From Gammaproteobacteria bacterium (GTDB lineage Bacteria > Pseudomonadota > Gammaproteobacteria > Pseudomonadales > Moraxellaceae): DNA of 58,387 nt. The first letter of the stretch is position 1; each line of letters begins with the position of its first letter. The notes beneath the pieces were generated by a model. It saw nothing but the letters and a program-made list of their open reading frames with translations. It made no database searches and had not been told where the DNA came from. The stretch lies in NCBI GenBank assembly GCA_028868515.1, contig JAGWUI010000017.1, forward strand, positions 1-58,387, written 5' to 3'. Positions 1 through 8,394 of this stretch are shown piece after piece. The translations under genes and the position numbers were made by a program.

Positions 1-234
1 TCGTATCACAAGATTGATGATGCAGGTTTGCATGTGGATGATGGTAAAAAAATCGACATTCTCGACGTTGATTCAATCATCGTCTGTGCTGGTCAAGAGC
101 CTTTCCGTGAGTTACATGAAACATTGGTAGCTGCGGGCTGTTCAACACATCTGATTGGTGGCGCAGATAAAGCACTTGAATTGGATGCGAAGTTTGCGAT
201 CAAGCAAGGTGCTGAATTGGCGGCACGTTTGTAA
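1..234 (+). CDS. fadH: 2,4-dienoyl-CoA reductase, 3' end only
   Basis: This is the C-terminal 77 codons of a gene whose start lies left of the window. FadH reduces 2,4-dienoyl-CoA in beta-oxidation of unsaturated fatty acids, using FMN, FAD and an Fe-S cluster. The residues seen (IIVCAGQEP, then HLIGG and ELDAKFAIKQG) match the end of the FadH FAD/NAD-binding domain. The frame is open from base 1 to the TAA at 232-234. The call rests on recognising the family's C-terminus. A related member of the old-yellow-enzyme family is possible but less likely. Confidence 0.8.
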   Translation, partial: SYHKIDDAGLHVDDGKKIDILDVDSIIVCAGQEPFRELHETLVAAGCSTHLIGGADKALELDAKFAIKQGAELAARL

Positions 235-248
235 GCATGAAGTTATCT

Positions 249-350
249 CCTTCCCCTGAGGGGGAAGGTTGGGATGGGGGTGCTTTTGATTTTGACTTTC
301 TATGAGTAGCAAAAACCATCCCCCACTAAATCTCCCCCTTGAAAGGGGAG
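249..350. repeat. Inverted pair of REP-like palindromes (BIME-type)
   Basis: Two GC-rich hairpins face each other between fadH and the NTF2-like gene. The left one is CCTTCCCC (249-256), loop TGAG, GGGGAAGG (261-268), followed by GGGATGGGGG. The right one is CTCCCC (332-337) with GGGGAG (345-350), preceded by ATCCCCC. Reversed, the right unit aligns with the left. This is how paired repetitive extragenic palindromes look in Acinetobacter and Pseudomonas genomes. The copy number elsewhere in the genome cannot be seen. Confidence 0.6.
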
Positions 351-390
351 ACTTCAAAGCATTTGAACTACATAAAAAAAGGACATCACA

Positions 391-813
391 ATGACAACTC
401 TCGCCTTACAACCCGCAGCGGGTGCAACGCTGAATCGTTGGCATGACATGGTTGCAGCAAAAGACCTAAGCCAACTGCCAACACTACTGAGTGAACAAGC
501 GGCTTTTCGCTCACCTGCAGTATTTAAACCTTATCGCGGTGCGCCTGTCGTGTCGTTGATTTTGAATACCGTATTACAAGTCTTTAAAGAATTTGAATAT
601 CACCGCCAATTTGCAACTGCTGATGGCTTGAGTGCTGTATTAGAGTTCACCGCAAAAGTTGAAGATAAAGAAATTCATGGCATCGATATGATTCGTTTCA
701 ATGAAGCGGGTCAGATCGTGGATTTTGAAGTCATGATTCGTCCAATGTCCGCGTTGCAAGCACTAGCTGCGGAAATGGGCGCACGTCTGGCGGCGTTTAT
801 GCCTGCGAAGTAA
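391..813 (+). CDS. NTF2/SnoaL-like small protein
   Basis: A 140-residue protein of the NTF2-like (SnoaL) fold. It has an N-terminal helix containing NRWHDMV, then strands around FRSPAVFKPYRG, and a final strand region with GIDMIRFNEAGQIVDFEVM, which is the usual end of this fold. There is no signal peptide, so it should be cytosolic. The family includes isomerases, polyketide-cyclase-like enzymes and binding proteins, and no specific activity can be assigned. AAAGGACA lies about 8 bases before the ATG. The gene is followed at once by a strong bidirectional hairpin terminator. The position after fadH hints at, but does not prove, a lipid-related role. Confidence 0.7.
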   Translation: MTTLALQPAAGATLNRWHDMVAAKDLSQLPTLLSEQAAFRSPAVFKPYRGAPVVSLILNTVLQVFKEFEYHRQFATADGLSAVLEFTAKVEDKEIHGIDMIRFNEAGQIVDFEVMIRPMSALQALAAEMGARLAAFMPAK

Positions 814-829
814 TTAATCAATTGCGACA

Positions 830-858
830 AAAAAGCTGGATTATGTGTCCAGCTTTTT
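830..858. terminator. Bidirectional rho-independent terminator
   Basis: A perfect 11-bp stem, AAAAAGCTGGA (830-840) and TCCAGCTTTTT (848-858), has a 7-base loop. T-runs on both strands let it end the NTF2-like gene (+) and the convergent lipoprotein gene (-). Confidence 0.85.
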
Positions 859-876
859 ACATTTCCCTATGGATTA

Positions 877-1470
877 TTAATGTGCTTGACACAAAGGCAA
901 CTTAGTCAGTTTGTTCGTAACATCTTCCCGCTCACCACTCTCCGAGATTCGTTCTATAGTAAGCGGACAATACGCACCTAATGCTCCTATAAATTGTGTC
1001 GGCAATGATGTATTTCTAAACCGCATTCCCATACTAATTGCATAGTGACTATTTGGCTCTAGCTTCAATAGATATGGATAGCTATGACAAATATAAGTAG
1101 TACGTCCAACGCCTTTGTAGGTAAGGGCTTCGTAGGTAACGAGTTTGTATGCAACGCCTAAAACACCTATAGCCGTTGAACTTGGCACTGTTACTAATTT
1201 AGAATCCGAAGATACCAGCATACCTCCATGCTTGCTAAAGCCATTCCAATTGATATCGGCATAGCTTTTACACTTTGTATCATTTGATGGATCTAGGGTA
1301 AGTTTATATACGGCATTTAAGTCCTTATCTTCTGGAACCTCAAAAAGAATTGTAGGATCACTTCCAGACGTTGAAGCATATTTATAGATGGAAATACAGC
1401 CAGATAAACTTGCTGAAATCGATAAAAATAATAAAACATAAATATTTTTCAATGCCTTTTCATAACTCAT
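877..1470 (-). CDS. Putative lipoprotein of unknown function
   Basis: A 197-residue protein with an N-terminal hydrophobic segment (residues 10-22) and a lipobox LSGC, giving lipidation at Cys25. It should therefore be an outer- or inner-membrane-anchored lipoprotein. The mature part has several cysteines (around CKSY, ICHSY, YCPL and LPLC) that could form disulfides in the periplasm. No known domain was recognised. It stands alone and converges on the terminator at 830-858. Confidence 0.65.
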   Translation of the reverse strand: MSYEKALKNIYVLLFLSISASLSGCISIYKYASTSGSDPTILFEVPEDKDLNAVYKLTLDPSNDTKCKSYADINWNGFSKHGGMLVSSDSKLVTVPSSTAIGVLGVAYKLVTYEALTYKGVGRTTYICHSYPYLLKLEPNSHYAISMGMRFRNTSLPTQFIGALGAYCPLTIERISESGEREDVTNKLTKLPLCQAH

Positions 1471-1570
1471 AAGTTTTCCTGATCTTAATTTTGTTTAACG
1501 CATTTTGAAATTATAAAACGTTCTAAGTAAGTCTTAGCTATAACATCCTCGGTCGCTATCGTAATTCAAA

Positions 1571-2812
1571 TCACCCCTCACTCGCCTCTTTCACCGTCAC
1601 TGTCTGTGACACCCCATCCATCCGAATTTGCCCAACAAAAAACATCGCTAAAATACTGGCTGTCGAACCCACAACTGCTGCCATCCAATACCCCTGCACA
1701 TGCCCCATCCCATCTCGGCTAATCAAAGAACCACCCACATAAGCCGCCACGCCCATCGTCGCGGACTGCACCGATGAATTGAGCGTCATAAACGTCCCGC
1801 GCAAACGTGGATCTGCCGCCGATGTCAAAATCGCCATCCCAGGAATCATCCGACCGCTCATAAACACAAACAGCATCGTCGAAATCGGTAACACATACCA
1901 GATCGTTAACGGCGGTAACAACGTAATCGCCATCAGTGGAATAACCACTAAAACAGCCATGACACGGAAGGTTTCAGCTTTGCCGTAGGAATCTGTCAAA
2001 CGACCAAATAGACGCGCCGTAAAGAACGTCACCACACCACCAGCAAGATAAATATAAGGAATCTGATCGACATGAATGCCGACATTACTTTGCATATAAA
2101 TCGTGATATACGGAATCACGGTAAATCCAGCAAACATGATCAAAACTGAAAACAAAAATGCCTTCAAATGATTCTGATCAGCCAACACTTGCCGAATCCC
2201 CTCAAATGCCGATGGACGATCAATGTGCAGTAAGTGATGATGCAATGATGGCAATGTAAACGCCGCGAACACAGCAAACAGCCCTGCTAAAACAGCAATA
2301 CTAATAAACGTCGCATGCCAGCTCAGATGCGCCGCCACAAACAAGCCAAGCGGCACACCAAGAACCGTCGCAACCGAAAATGAAGTCATGATGATCCCCA
2401 TTGCCCGTCCTCGACGTTCAAACGGAATTACATCACCGACAATCGTTTGCGACAGCGACATCAACACACCACCGAACAAGCCTGCAGCAATCCGCGCACC
2501 CATTAAAAACTCATAGGATGTTGCCAAACCGCATGCGAGTGTTGCCAATGCAAACAGAGGATACAGCGTCAACAGAAGTGTCTTACGAGAAACTTTATCG
2601 ATATACGTCGACGCTAAAAGACCAGAGAATCCTGCTGCTAATGTATATGCCGAAACCAACAAACCAAACTTGGCATCGCTGATATGAAAAAGCTGAGTAA
2701 ATTGCGGTCCCAGCGGCATCATAATCATGAAGTCGAGGATACTGGTGAACTGAATTCCTGCAAGCGTGAGTAGCAACCACAACTCACGTTTTGGTGATAA
2801 AGTCTGTGTCAT
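1571..2812 (-). CDS. Major facilitator superfamily transporter
   Basis: A 413-residue integral membrane protein with about twelve hydrophobic segments in two halves, as expected for MFS. The loop between helices 2 and 3 contains DKVSRKTLLL, the family's G-x-x-x-D-R-x-G-R/K-like motif A. Helix 4 contains RIAAGLFGGVLMSLSQ. The sequence resembles the AraJ/drug-efflux (DHA1) type, but the substrate cannot be deduced. It is a single gene with no adjacent regulator. The start is the ATG at 2812, and a strong ribosome-binding site is not obvious. Confidence 0.8.
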   Translation of the reverse strand: MTQTLSPKRELWLLLTLAGIQFTSILDFMIMMPLGPQFTQLFHISDAKFGLLVSAYTLAAGFSGLLASTYIDKVSRKTLLLTLYPLFALATLACGLATSYEFLMGARIAAGLFGGVLMSLSQTIVGDVIPFERRGRAMGIIMTSFSVATVLGVPLGLFVAAHLSWHATFISIAVLAGLFAVFAAFTLPSLHHHLLHIDRPSAFEGIRQVLADQNHLKAFLFSVLIMFAGFTVIPYITIYMQSNVGIHVDQIPYIYLAGGVVTFFTARLFGRLTDSYGKAETFRVMAVLVVIPLMAITLLPPLTIWYVLPISTMLFVFMSGRMIPGMAILTSAADPRLRGTFMTLNSSVQSATMGVAAYVGGSLISRDGMGHVQGYWMAAVVGSTASILAMFFVGQIRMDGVSQTVTVKEASEG

Positions 2813-2882
2813 GGGGTTTGTTCTTTTTTAAGATAATGAATAATTGTACTCTATCGTACAGTTTTTATAGTGAAATATATGC

Positions 2883-3332
2883 ATGATAGTCAGACCAACA
2901 ATTATATCGAGATTACTTATGCACGTTGATATCGGAGCAAAACATCAAATAGACGGAGACAAAATATTTTTGATAGGCTATCCGAAATGGGCTAACGAAT
3001 CGCCTTTCGCCATGCTCTATGATTTAACAAAGCATCGAGAATCCAAACGAAACATTCATAATATCGATCCAGAGCAAATAATACATCTATTAGGAATGCA
3101 GCTCTTTGTTTCGATTACAATACCTGTCTGGGGCAAAGTGTGGTTTCGTCGATCATGTATTAGAAAAATCATTGAAATGTCACCACAACAGATTCAACTT
3201 AGTAGTACTGAAATAGTCGGATCATATGTTCTTTTTACACATGAATCTGATGAAGAAAGCAATTTTTCAAATCAAGGCTTCTCATTATATGGAATATCTG
3301 TAGCACAAGCGGTCAACTTGCTGCTGCACTAA
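2883..3332 (+). CDS. Hypothetical protein
   Basis: A 149-codon open frame. An internal ATG at 2919 (Met13), preceded by a weak GAGA, may be the real start and would give 137 residues. The protein is soluble, has no signal peptide and matched no family I know. It contains SITIPVWGKVWFRRSC and ends in a hydrophobic stretch (VAQAVNLLLH). It is followed by a small CCCGC/GCGGG hairpin (3339-3355). Confidence 0.45.
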   Translation: MIVRPTIISRLLMHVDIGAKHQIDGDKIFLIGYPKWANESPFAMLYDLTKHRESKRNIHNIDPEQIIHLLGMQLFVSITIPVWGKVWFRRSCIRKIIEMSPQQIQLSSTEIVGSYVLFTHESDEESNFSNQGFSLYGISVAQAVNLLLH

Positions 3333-3445
3333 ATTAAACCCGCGTAAGCTGCGGGCTTGCCCCAGCCATCAATCCACATCAATGTTGATCATAATGCCCA
3401 CCGATCGAAAAAATATAAATATACTGATCATCCAACTTATAAAAA

Positions 3446-3480
3446 AGAAAAACCCCACTCAACTTGAGCAGGGTTTTCTT
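3446..3480. terminator. Hairpin terminator downstream of alkM
   Basis: AAAACCCC (about 3449-3456) pairs with GGGTTTT (3471-3477), with an inner CTC/GAG pair in the loop region. The A-run on the left and T-run on the right make it bidirectional. It lies 24 bases beyond the alkM stop codon. Confidence 0.65.
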
Positions 3481-3503
3481 TTTACAACAAATCAAACTAA
3501 GGC

Positions 3504-4745
3504 TTACGCTTCAACTTTCTCAGCAACTTCCAAATTTTCTGCATTGTACTGCTTCATCAGTGCTTCACGTTTTTCAGGCAATATATTCGCCTTACTCAAA
3601 TCACCGTTATAGTGCTTCGCCACACGCTTATCCATCATCTTAAACCAGATTGACGGAATGTAAGCAGGCAATAACATCGACGCATAACCAGATGGTAACT
3701 GTGGTGTACCTTCAAAATGACGCAAGGCTTGGAAACTACGTGTTGGATGCGCATGGTGATCCGAGTGACGTTGTAACTGATACAAGAACAAGTTTGTCAC
3801 CACATTATTGCTGTTCCAACTATGCTCTGGGCGAGTACGCTCGTATTTGCCACTTTCATCTTTTTGACGAAGCAAACCGTAGTGTTCAACATAGTTAATG
3901 ACTTCAAGCAAGCTAAAGCCATACACCGCTTGAATTGCAATAAACGGAATCACCTTACGACCAAAAACTGCGATCAAAGCGGTATACAGACCAGCACTCA
4001 TTGCCCAACCTTGCAACAGCTCATTCTCAAGTGACCACCAGCCTTTGCCACGACGTGCTAGACGAGTCTTCTCAATTTGAATTGCTGATTTGAAGCTACC
4101 AATCACTGTGCGCGGCAGAAATTGCCAGAAAGTTTCACCCATTTTTGAGCTGGCTGGATCTTCTGGTGTTGCAACACGCTTGTGGTGACCATACGGATGT
4201 TCAACACGGAAATGACCATAACCCGTTGGTGCTAGGGCTAATAGAGAGAGCAATTGATCAGTTTTATTCGATTTATGGCTCAATTCGTGAGCGGTATTGA
4301 TCGCGATTCCATTCATTGCCCCAATGGACAATGCCAAGCCCAATTTATCGGCAACAGGGGTATCTTTACGCGTATATAGATACGCGCCTAAAAACAGCAC
4401 AATGTATTGCATCGGAATAAAGGCTTTCACAACGCGTGCATAATAAGGATCATTTTCGAGCTTTTTGATGATTGCTTCTGGTGGATTATTTTTATCTTCA
4501 CCAATAATACGATCAATCATTGGAATCACGACATGAATCAGAATCGGACCAATCCAAGTCAAAGCACGCATTTTTTTCGGTGCTACACGATAGATCAATA
4601 AAGCGCCAATCCCGATTGCAGGAACAGCAGGGCTAAGTACCCATAGATAACGTTTAGCATCCACCCACTCAGAAGCTTTCTGTTCTGGTGAATTTTGATC
4701 TGATTGACCAAGCTTAAGCATATCGATTGGTGTTTGTGCGTTCAT
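3504..4745 (-). CDS. alkM: Alkane 1-monooxygenase (AlkM/AlkB type)
   Basis: A membrane di-iron enzyme that hydroxylates the terminal methyl of n-alkanes, taking electrons from rubredoxin and rubredoxin reductase. The 413 residues hold all histidine boxes of the family: HELSH (about 153-157), HPYGHH (183-188), NYVEHYG (284-290) and LQRHSDHH (about 325-331). There are several transmembrane segments (about 36-52, 63-80, 108-122, 135-150). The length matches Acinetobacter AlkM. It is transcribed away from an AraC-family gene, with a 273-bp divergent regulatory region between them. Rubredoxin genes are not in the window. Confidence 0.95.
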   Translation of the reverse strand: MNAQTPIDMLKLGQSDQNSPEQKASEWVDAKRYLWVLSPAVPAIGIGALLIYRVAPKKMRALTWIGPILIHVVIPMIDRIIGEDKNNPPEAIIKKLENDPYYARVVKAFIPMQYIVLFLGAYLYTRKDTPVADKLGLALSIGAMNGIAINTAHELSHKSNKTDQLLSLLALAPTGYGHFRVEHPYGHHKRVATPEDPASSKMGETFWQFLPRTVIGSFKSAIQIEKTRLARRGKGWWSLENELLQGWAMSAGLYTALIAVFGRKVIPFIAIQAVYGFSLLEVINYVEHYGLLRQKDESGKYERTRPEHSWNSNNVVTNLFLYQLQRHSDHHAHPTRSFQALRHFEGTPQLPSGYASMLLPAYIPSIWFKMMDKRVAKHYNGDLSKANILPEKREALMKQYNAENLEVAEKVEA

Positions 4746-4817
4746 GGAGAACTCTACCTGTCTTCATTAAGTACGCACATTATTGAACCGAAATATGGAC
4801 AAGACCAGTTGTCAGCG

Positions 4818-4896
4818 TCCAGAAAACTTATGCTAAGCGCTCTATTTTGTTATATTTATCGTCATCGTCCAGAAAAATATAGTGAGAATCCAGAAA
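4818..4896. promoter_or_regulatory. Repeated TCCAGAAA boxes between alkM and its regulator
   Basis: TCCAGAAA occurs three times in the same orientation in the 273-bp divergent region, at 4818-4825, 4868-4875 and 4889-4896. The last two are exactly 21 bp apart, two helical turns, which is the spacing AraC-family dimers commonly use for direct half-sites. Function is inferred from position and spacing. Confidence 0.55.
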
Positions 4897-5018
4897 GTTC
4901 AGAACAGCAAAGAGTTGCATTATTTTGTAGGTATTATTCGCAACTAGCAGTATTCTTACCCTGAAGGGTTTGTTTCAATGTTTAATCTCACGATGTAATT
5001 TATGTAATAAGATGATCC

Positions 5019-5960
5019 ATGGACGCACTTAGTCATATTCTTGAAGATATTCCGATCAGCCAAGCTGAATACGTCTACATGAGCGGACGCGGAAATTGGC
5101 TGGTTGAACAACCTCAGCAATCTGCCATGATTACCTACGCTGTCACGGCAGGCGAAGCATATCTCTATTTACATGACCAAACGATTAAATTACAAGCGGG
5201 CGGTATTCTTTTAATGCCATCGGGTATCCGACATCAGATCGGCATACCAGACTCCAGACATAGTCTGCTGAATCCTTTTTTACAAGCGCCTGCGACACTG
5301 ACTTTTGGTAGTCATGATAATCCCCTGCAACATATCGGAGAAGGAAATACTCAAGCGGTCGTGCTTGCCGTTCGCTGCTTGATTGATGAGGAAATGAGTC
5401 GTCCACTGTTATCGGCACTCCCCAACTGCTTCTTACTACACGGCGACGAAAATCAATCCATGCCTGCATGGCTACAGCTTGGTTTGCAGTTTCTTGGTTT
5501 AGAAACTGAACGTAATCGCCCAGGACGAGATACGTTACTTAATCGCTTGGCGTATATGTTTTTTGTCGAATGTGTCCGTGACTACGTTGAGCAGCTCCCA
5601 GAAGAATCTGAAAGCTGGTTGACCGCATTACGCGATCCAAGTTTGATGACCGCATTGAGTGCGATTCATGATCAACCGGCTCATCCATGGACGGTTGCCG
5701 ATCTGGCGAGTATCGCTTGTATGTCGCGCTCCAGTTTTGCAGAACGTTTCACAGAAATTATTGGTCAACCGCCCCTATCCTACCTTTCGGCGCATCGTCT
5801 GCGCACAGCAACCAAATATTTGACGCAAAACTATGAAAGTATTGCGCGGATTAGTGAACGTGTTGGCTATTCATCTGAGGCTGCTTTTAGCCAAGCATTT
5901 AAACGTCAATACGATATGTCTCCCAGCCAATACCGAAAAGAGAGTAAAATAAAAGGATAA
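5019..5960 (+). CDS. alkR: AraC-family regulator, likely AlkR
   Basis: A 313-residue regulator. Its N-terminal cupin-like sensing domain (about 15-180) contains LMPSGIRHQI, typical of AraC-type cupins. Its C-terminal pair of helix-turn-helices (about 205-310) includes LASIACMSRSSFAERF and ends with the family signature GYSSEAAFSQAFKRQY...SPSQYR. It is divergent from alkM, which is the arrangement of alkR-alkM in Acinetobacter, where AlkR is needed for alkane induction. The symbol rests on synteny and family. Direct repeats in the shared promoter region are candidate binding sites. Confidence 0.75.
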   Translation: MDALSHILEDIPISQAEYVYMSGRGNWLVEQPQQSAMITYAVTAGEAYLYLHDQTIKLQAGGILLMPSGIRHQIGIPDSRHSLLNPFLQAPATLTFGSHDNPLQHIGEGNTQAVVLAVRCLIDEEMSRPLLSALPNCFLLHGDENQSMPAWLQLGLQFLGLETERNRPGRDTLLNRLAYMFFVECVRDYVEQLPEESESWLTALRDPSLMTALSAIHDQPAHPWTVADLASIACMSRSSFAERFTEIIGQPPLSYLSAHRLRTATKYLTQNYESIARISERVGYSSEAAFSQAFKRQYDMSPSQYRKESKIKG

Positions 5961-6019
5961 AAATACTCCACATGCTTTTGCTTTGTTACTGATTTAAAAA
6001 ATAAAATGAGGCACACAAA

Positions 6020-6337
6020 ATGAACGGATATCAAATTACCTTTTACACATCACAATCACGTTCAATCCATCACCAACCTATTGGAGAATGGCTGCTTGCC
6101 GTGATTAAATCCATGAATATTGGTGGCGCAACCTTAAGCACCGCTATCAAAGGCGTCGGACGTGACAACAAACTCCATTCCGCACATTTCTTCGATTTAG
6201 CAGATCAACCTGTTGTCGTGACAGTCGTTACATCTGAAAAAGGCTGTGCACGCCTGTTTGAGCGCATCAACACCGAAAAAGATCTCAATCTGTTTTATGT
6301 CAAAGTGCCTGTAGAGTTCGGCTTTCTAGGCGAATAA
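6020..6337 (+). CDS. DUF190 family protein (PII-like fold)
   Basis: A 105-residue protein recognisable as DUF190/UPF0166 from the start MNGYQITFYTSQ, the central GGATLSTAIKGVG, and the end with LFYVKVPVEFG. Members are small trimeric proteins related in fold to PII signalling proteins. Some sit beside the CrcB fluoride channel, but no crcB is nearby here. It begins 60 bases after alkR on the same strand, with ATGAGG about 9 bases before the ATG. A sensory or nucleotide-binding role is family-based inference. Confidence 0.75.
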   Translation: MNGYQITFYTSQSRSIHHQPIGEWLLAVIKSMNIGGATLSTAIKGVGRDNKLHSAHFFDLADQPVVVTVVTSEKGCARLFERINTEKDLNLFYVKVPVEFGFLGE

Positions 6338-6511
6338 TTATTACAGTTCATTGAGCTTGTTAAACATCTACAAATAAGGCTGTGACAAGCGCATTGAACT
6401 AATGTCTCATCTATAATTAGCCACATCTAAAACACGAAGAAAATGCCAACGATCAAAATAAAAGCATTCACGTATAAACAAAGTCAGCATTCAAAAATCA
6501 TTCGTAAAAAG

Positions 6512-6609
6512 TTGTCACAAAACGCGATTGCGTCCATGTTTTTTATCCTCACTATAGTATGATTGCCGACATCTTAAATATCGTAATCATCGTTTGATTG
6601 AGGCTTTAA
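6512..6609 (+). promoter_or_regulatory. recA promoter and leader region
   Basis: A possible extended -10 element TATAGT lies at 6553-6558. TTGCGT (6528-6533) is a weak -35 candidate with a 19-bp gap, and TTGTCA occurs at 6512-6517. No canonical CTG-N10-CAG LexA box is visible. This fits Acinetobacter, which lacks a classical LexA and has been reported to regulate recA in part through its mRNA leader. GATTGAGG before the ATG supplies the ribosome-binding site. Confidence 0.4.
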
Positions 6610-7656
6610 ATGGACGAAAACAAAAGTAAGGCGCTGAATGCAGCCTTAGGTCAGATTGAGAAACAATTTGGTAAAAACACCATCATGCGTTTAGGTGATG
6701 GTAATGCCATTGCTGCGGTTGAAGCTGTTTCTACTGGCTCATTAGGCTTAGATATTGCGCTCGGTATTGGCGGATTACCTAAAGGCCGTATCGTCGAAAT
6801 TTATGGCCCAGAAAGCTCAGGTAAAACCACACTGACACTTCAAGTGATTGCAGAATGCCAAAAAGCTGGCGGAACTGCTGCATTTATCGATGCAGAACAT
6901 GCGCTTGATCCTGAATACGCTCGTAAGCTCGGTGTCAACGTCGATGATCTACTGATCTCTCAACCCGATCATGGCGAGCAAGCACTTGAAATTGCAGACA
7001 TGTTGGTACGTTCTGGTGCAATTGACATCATCGTCATCGACTCAGTTGCAGCGCTTACACCAAAAGCTGAAATCGAAGGCGAAATGGGTGACTCACACAT
7101 GGGTCTGCAAGCACGTTTGATGAGCCAAGCACTGCGTAAAATCACAGGTAACGCCAAACGTTCAAACTGCATGGTGATTTTCATCAACCAGATTCGTATG
7201 AAAATTGGTGTTATGTTTGGCAGCCCAGAAACCACCACTGGCGGTAACGCCCTGAAGTTCTACGCTTCTGTTCGCATGGACATTCGCCGCATCGGTCAAA
7301 TCAAAGAAGGTGAAGAAATCATCGGCTCTGAAACCAAAGTCAAAGTGGTAAAAAATAAAGTTGCCCCACCTTTCCGCGAAGCATTATTCCAAATCATGTA
7401 CGGTCAAGGCACTAACCGTCTTGGTGAGATCGTCGATTGGGCAGCAAAAGAAGACATCGTGCAGAAATCAGGTGCTTGGTATGCTTACAACGGGACTAAG
7501 ATCGGTCAGGGTAAAAACAACGTTATTCGCTATTTTGAGGAAAATCCAGCCGTAGCTGAAGAAATCGACAAAGAACTGCGTAAACGTTTACTGACCAAAG
7601 CGAAGCCTGAAGCAGTAGAAGTTGAGAGCATGCCAGAAGAGTTACTCGACGCTTAA
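6610..7656 (+). CDS. recA: Recombinase A
   Basis: A 348-residue RecA that polymerises on single-stranded DNA, drives strand exchange and triggers the DNA-damage response. Seen directly are the Walker A motif GPESSGKT (66-73), IDAEHALDP, the Walker B strand [10 protein letters not shown], the L1/L2 loop regions ([20 protein letters not shown] and [13 protein letters not shown]) and an acidic C-terminal tail. Length and motifs are normal. A tight hairpin terminator follows the stop, and recX starts 90 bases downstream. Confidence 0.98.
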   Translation: MDENKSKALNAALGQIEKQFGKNTIMRLGDGNAIAAVEAVSTGSLGLDIALGIGGLPKGRIVEIYGPESSGKTTLTLQVIAECQKAGGTAAFIDAEHALDPEYARKLGVNVDDLLISQPDHGEQALEIADMLVRSGAIDIIVIDSVAALTPKAEIEGEMGDSHMGLQARLMSQALRKITGNAKRSNCMVIFINQIRMKIGVMFGSPETTTGGNALKFYASVRMDIRRIGQIKEGEEIIGSETKVKVVKNKVAPPFREALFQIMYGQGTNRLGEIVDWAAKEDIVQKSGAWYAYNGTKIGQGKNNVIRYFEENPAVAEEIDKELRKRLLTKAKPEAVEVESMPEELLDA

Positions 7657-7670
7657 TCTACCCAAAATTT

Positions 7671-7694
7671 AAGCGACCTTCGGGTCGCTTTTTT
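7671..7694 (+). terminator. recA terminator with TTCG tetraloop
   Basis: AAGCGACC (7671-7678), TTCG loop, GGTCGCTT (7683-7690), then a T-run. It lies between recA and recX, so recX would be expressed by readthrough or from its own promoter. It argues against a recX start at the TTG at 7693, which lies inside this terminator. Confidence 0.9.
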
Positions 7695-7746
7695 GTCAGT
7701 TCAAAGCAAGAAATATTACTCCAGCATCACTCCAAGGAGAGCATGG

Positions 7747-8304
7747 ATGCGCTACCCACAAGGCAAGTCCTACTCAAATCGTTCCGACGATGTACAAAAC
7801 ATTGATGAAACACCTGAGTCCTTGGAACACGCGTCAACAAACTCACCTAAACCACATCCCACTGGTGCAAAACTGCGTGGCATTGCATTTGCTATGCTGG
7901 GGCGACGTGAACATTCTGAACAAGAATTTAAGCAGAAACTACTTGACCTCGATGCTGATCCTGACGAAGTTGCAGCATTAATTAAAGAGTTCAAAACAAG
8001 CCAATACCAAAGCGATCAACGTATGGCAGAAATGATCGTCCGCGCTAATGTACGCAAAGGTCGCGGCCCTGCCCGCGTAAAACAAACACTACGTGAACGC
8101 AGTGTAGATTTAGAACTCGCACAAGAAAACCTAGCTGACACAGATTGGCTTACGCTTGCTCGTACATTGAGAGTTAAAAAATTTGGTACAGAGCTACCCA
8201 CAGATCCTAAAGAAAAAGCTCGGCAGTTACGATTTCTCCAATATCGTGGCTTTGATATGCAAACTTGCATTCAAGCTATCAGTAGTAATCAACTCGAACA
8301 ATAA
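7747..8304 (+). CDS. recX: RecX regulatory protein
   Basis: RecX binds RecA filaments and limits RecA activity. The family's helical repeat motifs are visible: AMLGRREHSEQEFKQKL, then SQYQSDQRMAEMIVRANVRKGRGPARVKQTL, and a third repeat ending FLQYRGFD. The chosen start is the ATG at 7747, which has AAGGAGA at 7734-7740. A longer frame reaches TTG 7693, but that codon is within the recA terminator. The resulting 185-residue protein has a variable N-terminal stretch of about 40 residues before the first repeat. Confidence 0.92.
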   Translation: MRYPQGKSYSNRSDDVQNIDETPESLEHASTNSPKPHPTGAKLRGIAFAMLGRREHSEQEFKQKLLDLDADPDEVAALIKEFKTSQYQSDQRMAEMIVRANVRKGRGPARVKQTLRERSVDLELAQENLADTDWLTLARTLRVKKFGTELPTDPKEKARQLRFLQYRGFDMQTCIQAISSNQLEQ

Positions 8305-8335
8305 AACCACAGCCATCACTAGTGGTCTAAAATAC

Positions 8336-8363
8336 AAAAGCCCAACCTAATGGCTGGGCTTTT
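8336..8363. terminator. Bidirectional terminator between recX and the lipoprotein gene
   Basis: AAAAGCCCA (8336-8344) and TGGGCTTTT (8355-8363) form a 9-bp stem with flanking A and T tracts. It serves recX (+) and the convergent lipoprotein gene (-). Confidence 0.85.
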
Positions 8364-8394
8364 AATAAACTTTTCGATAGAAACAATAAAACTC

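Noticed and set aside
3382-3612. Plus-strand open frame across the alkM terminator and 3' end
   Set aside because: It is antisense to alkM and a terminator, with no ribosome-binding site or family match.
7693-7746. N-terminal extension of RecX from TTG 7693
   Set aside because: The TTG lies in the recA terminator, and ATG 7747 has a strong ribosome-binding site.
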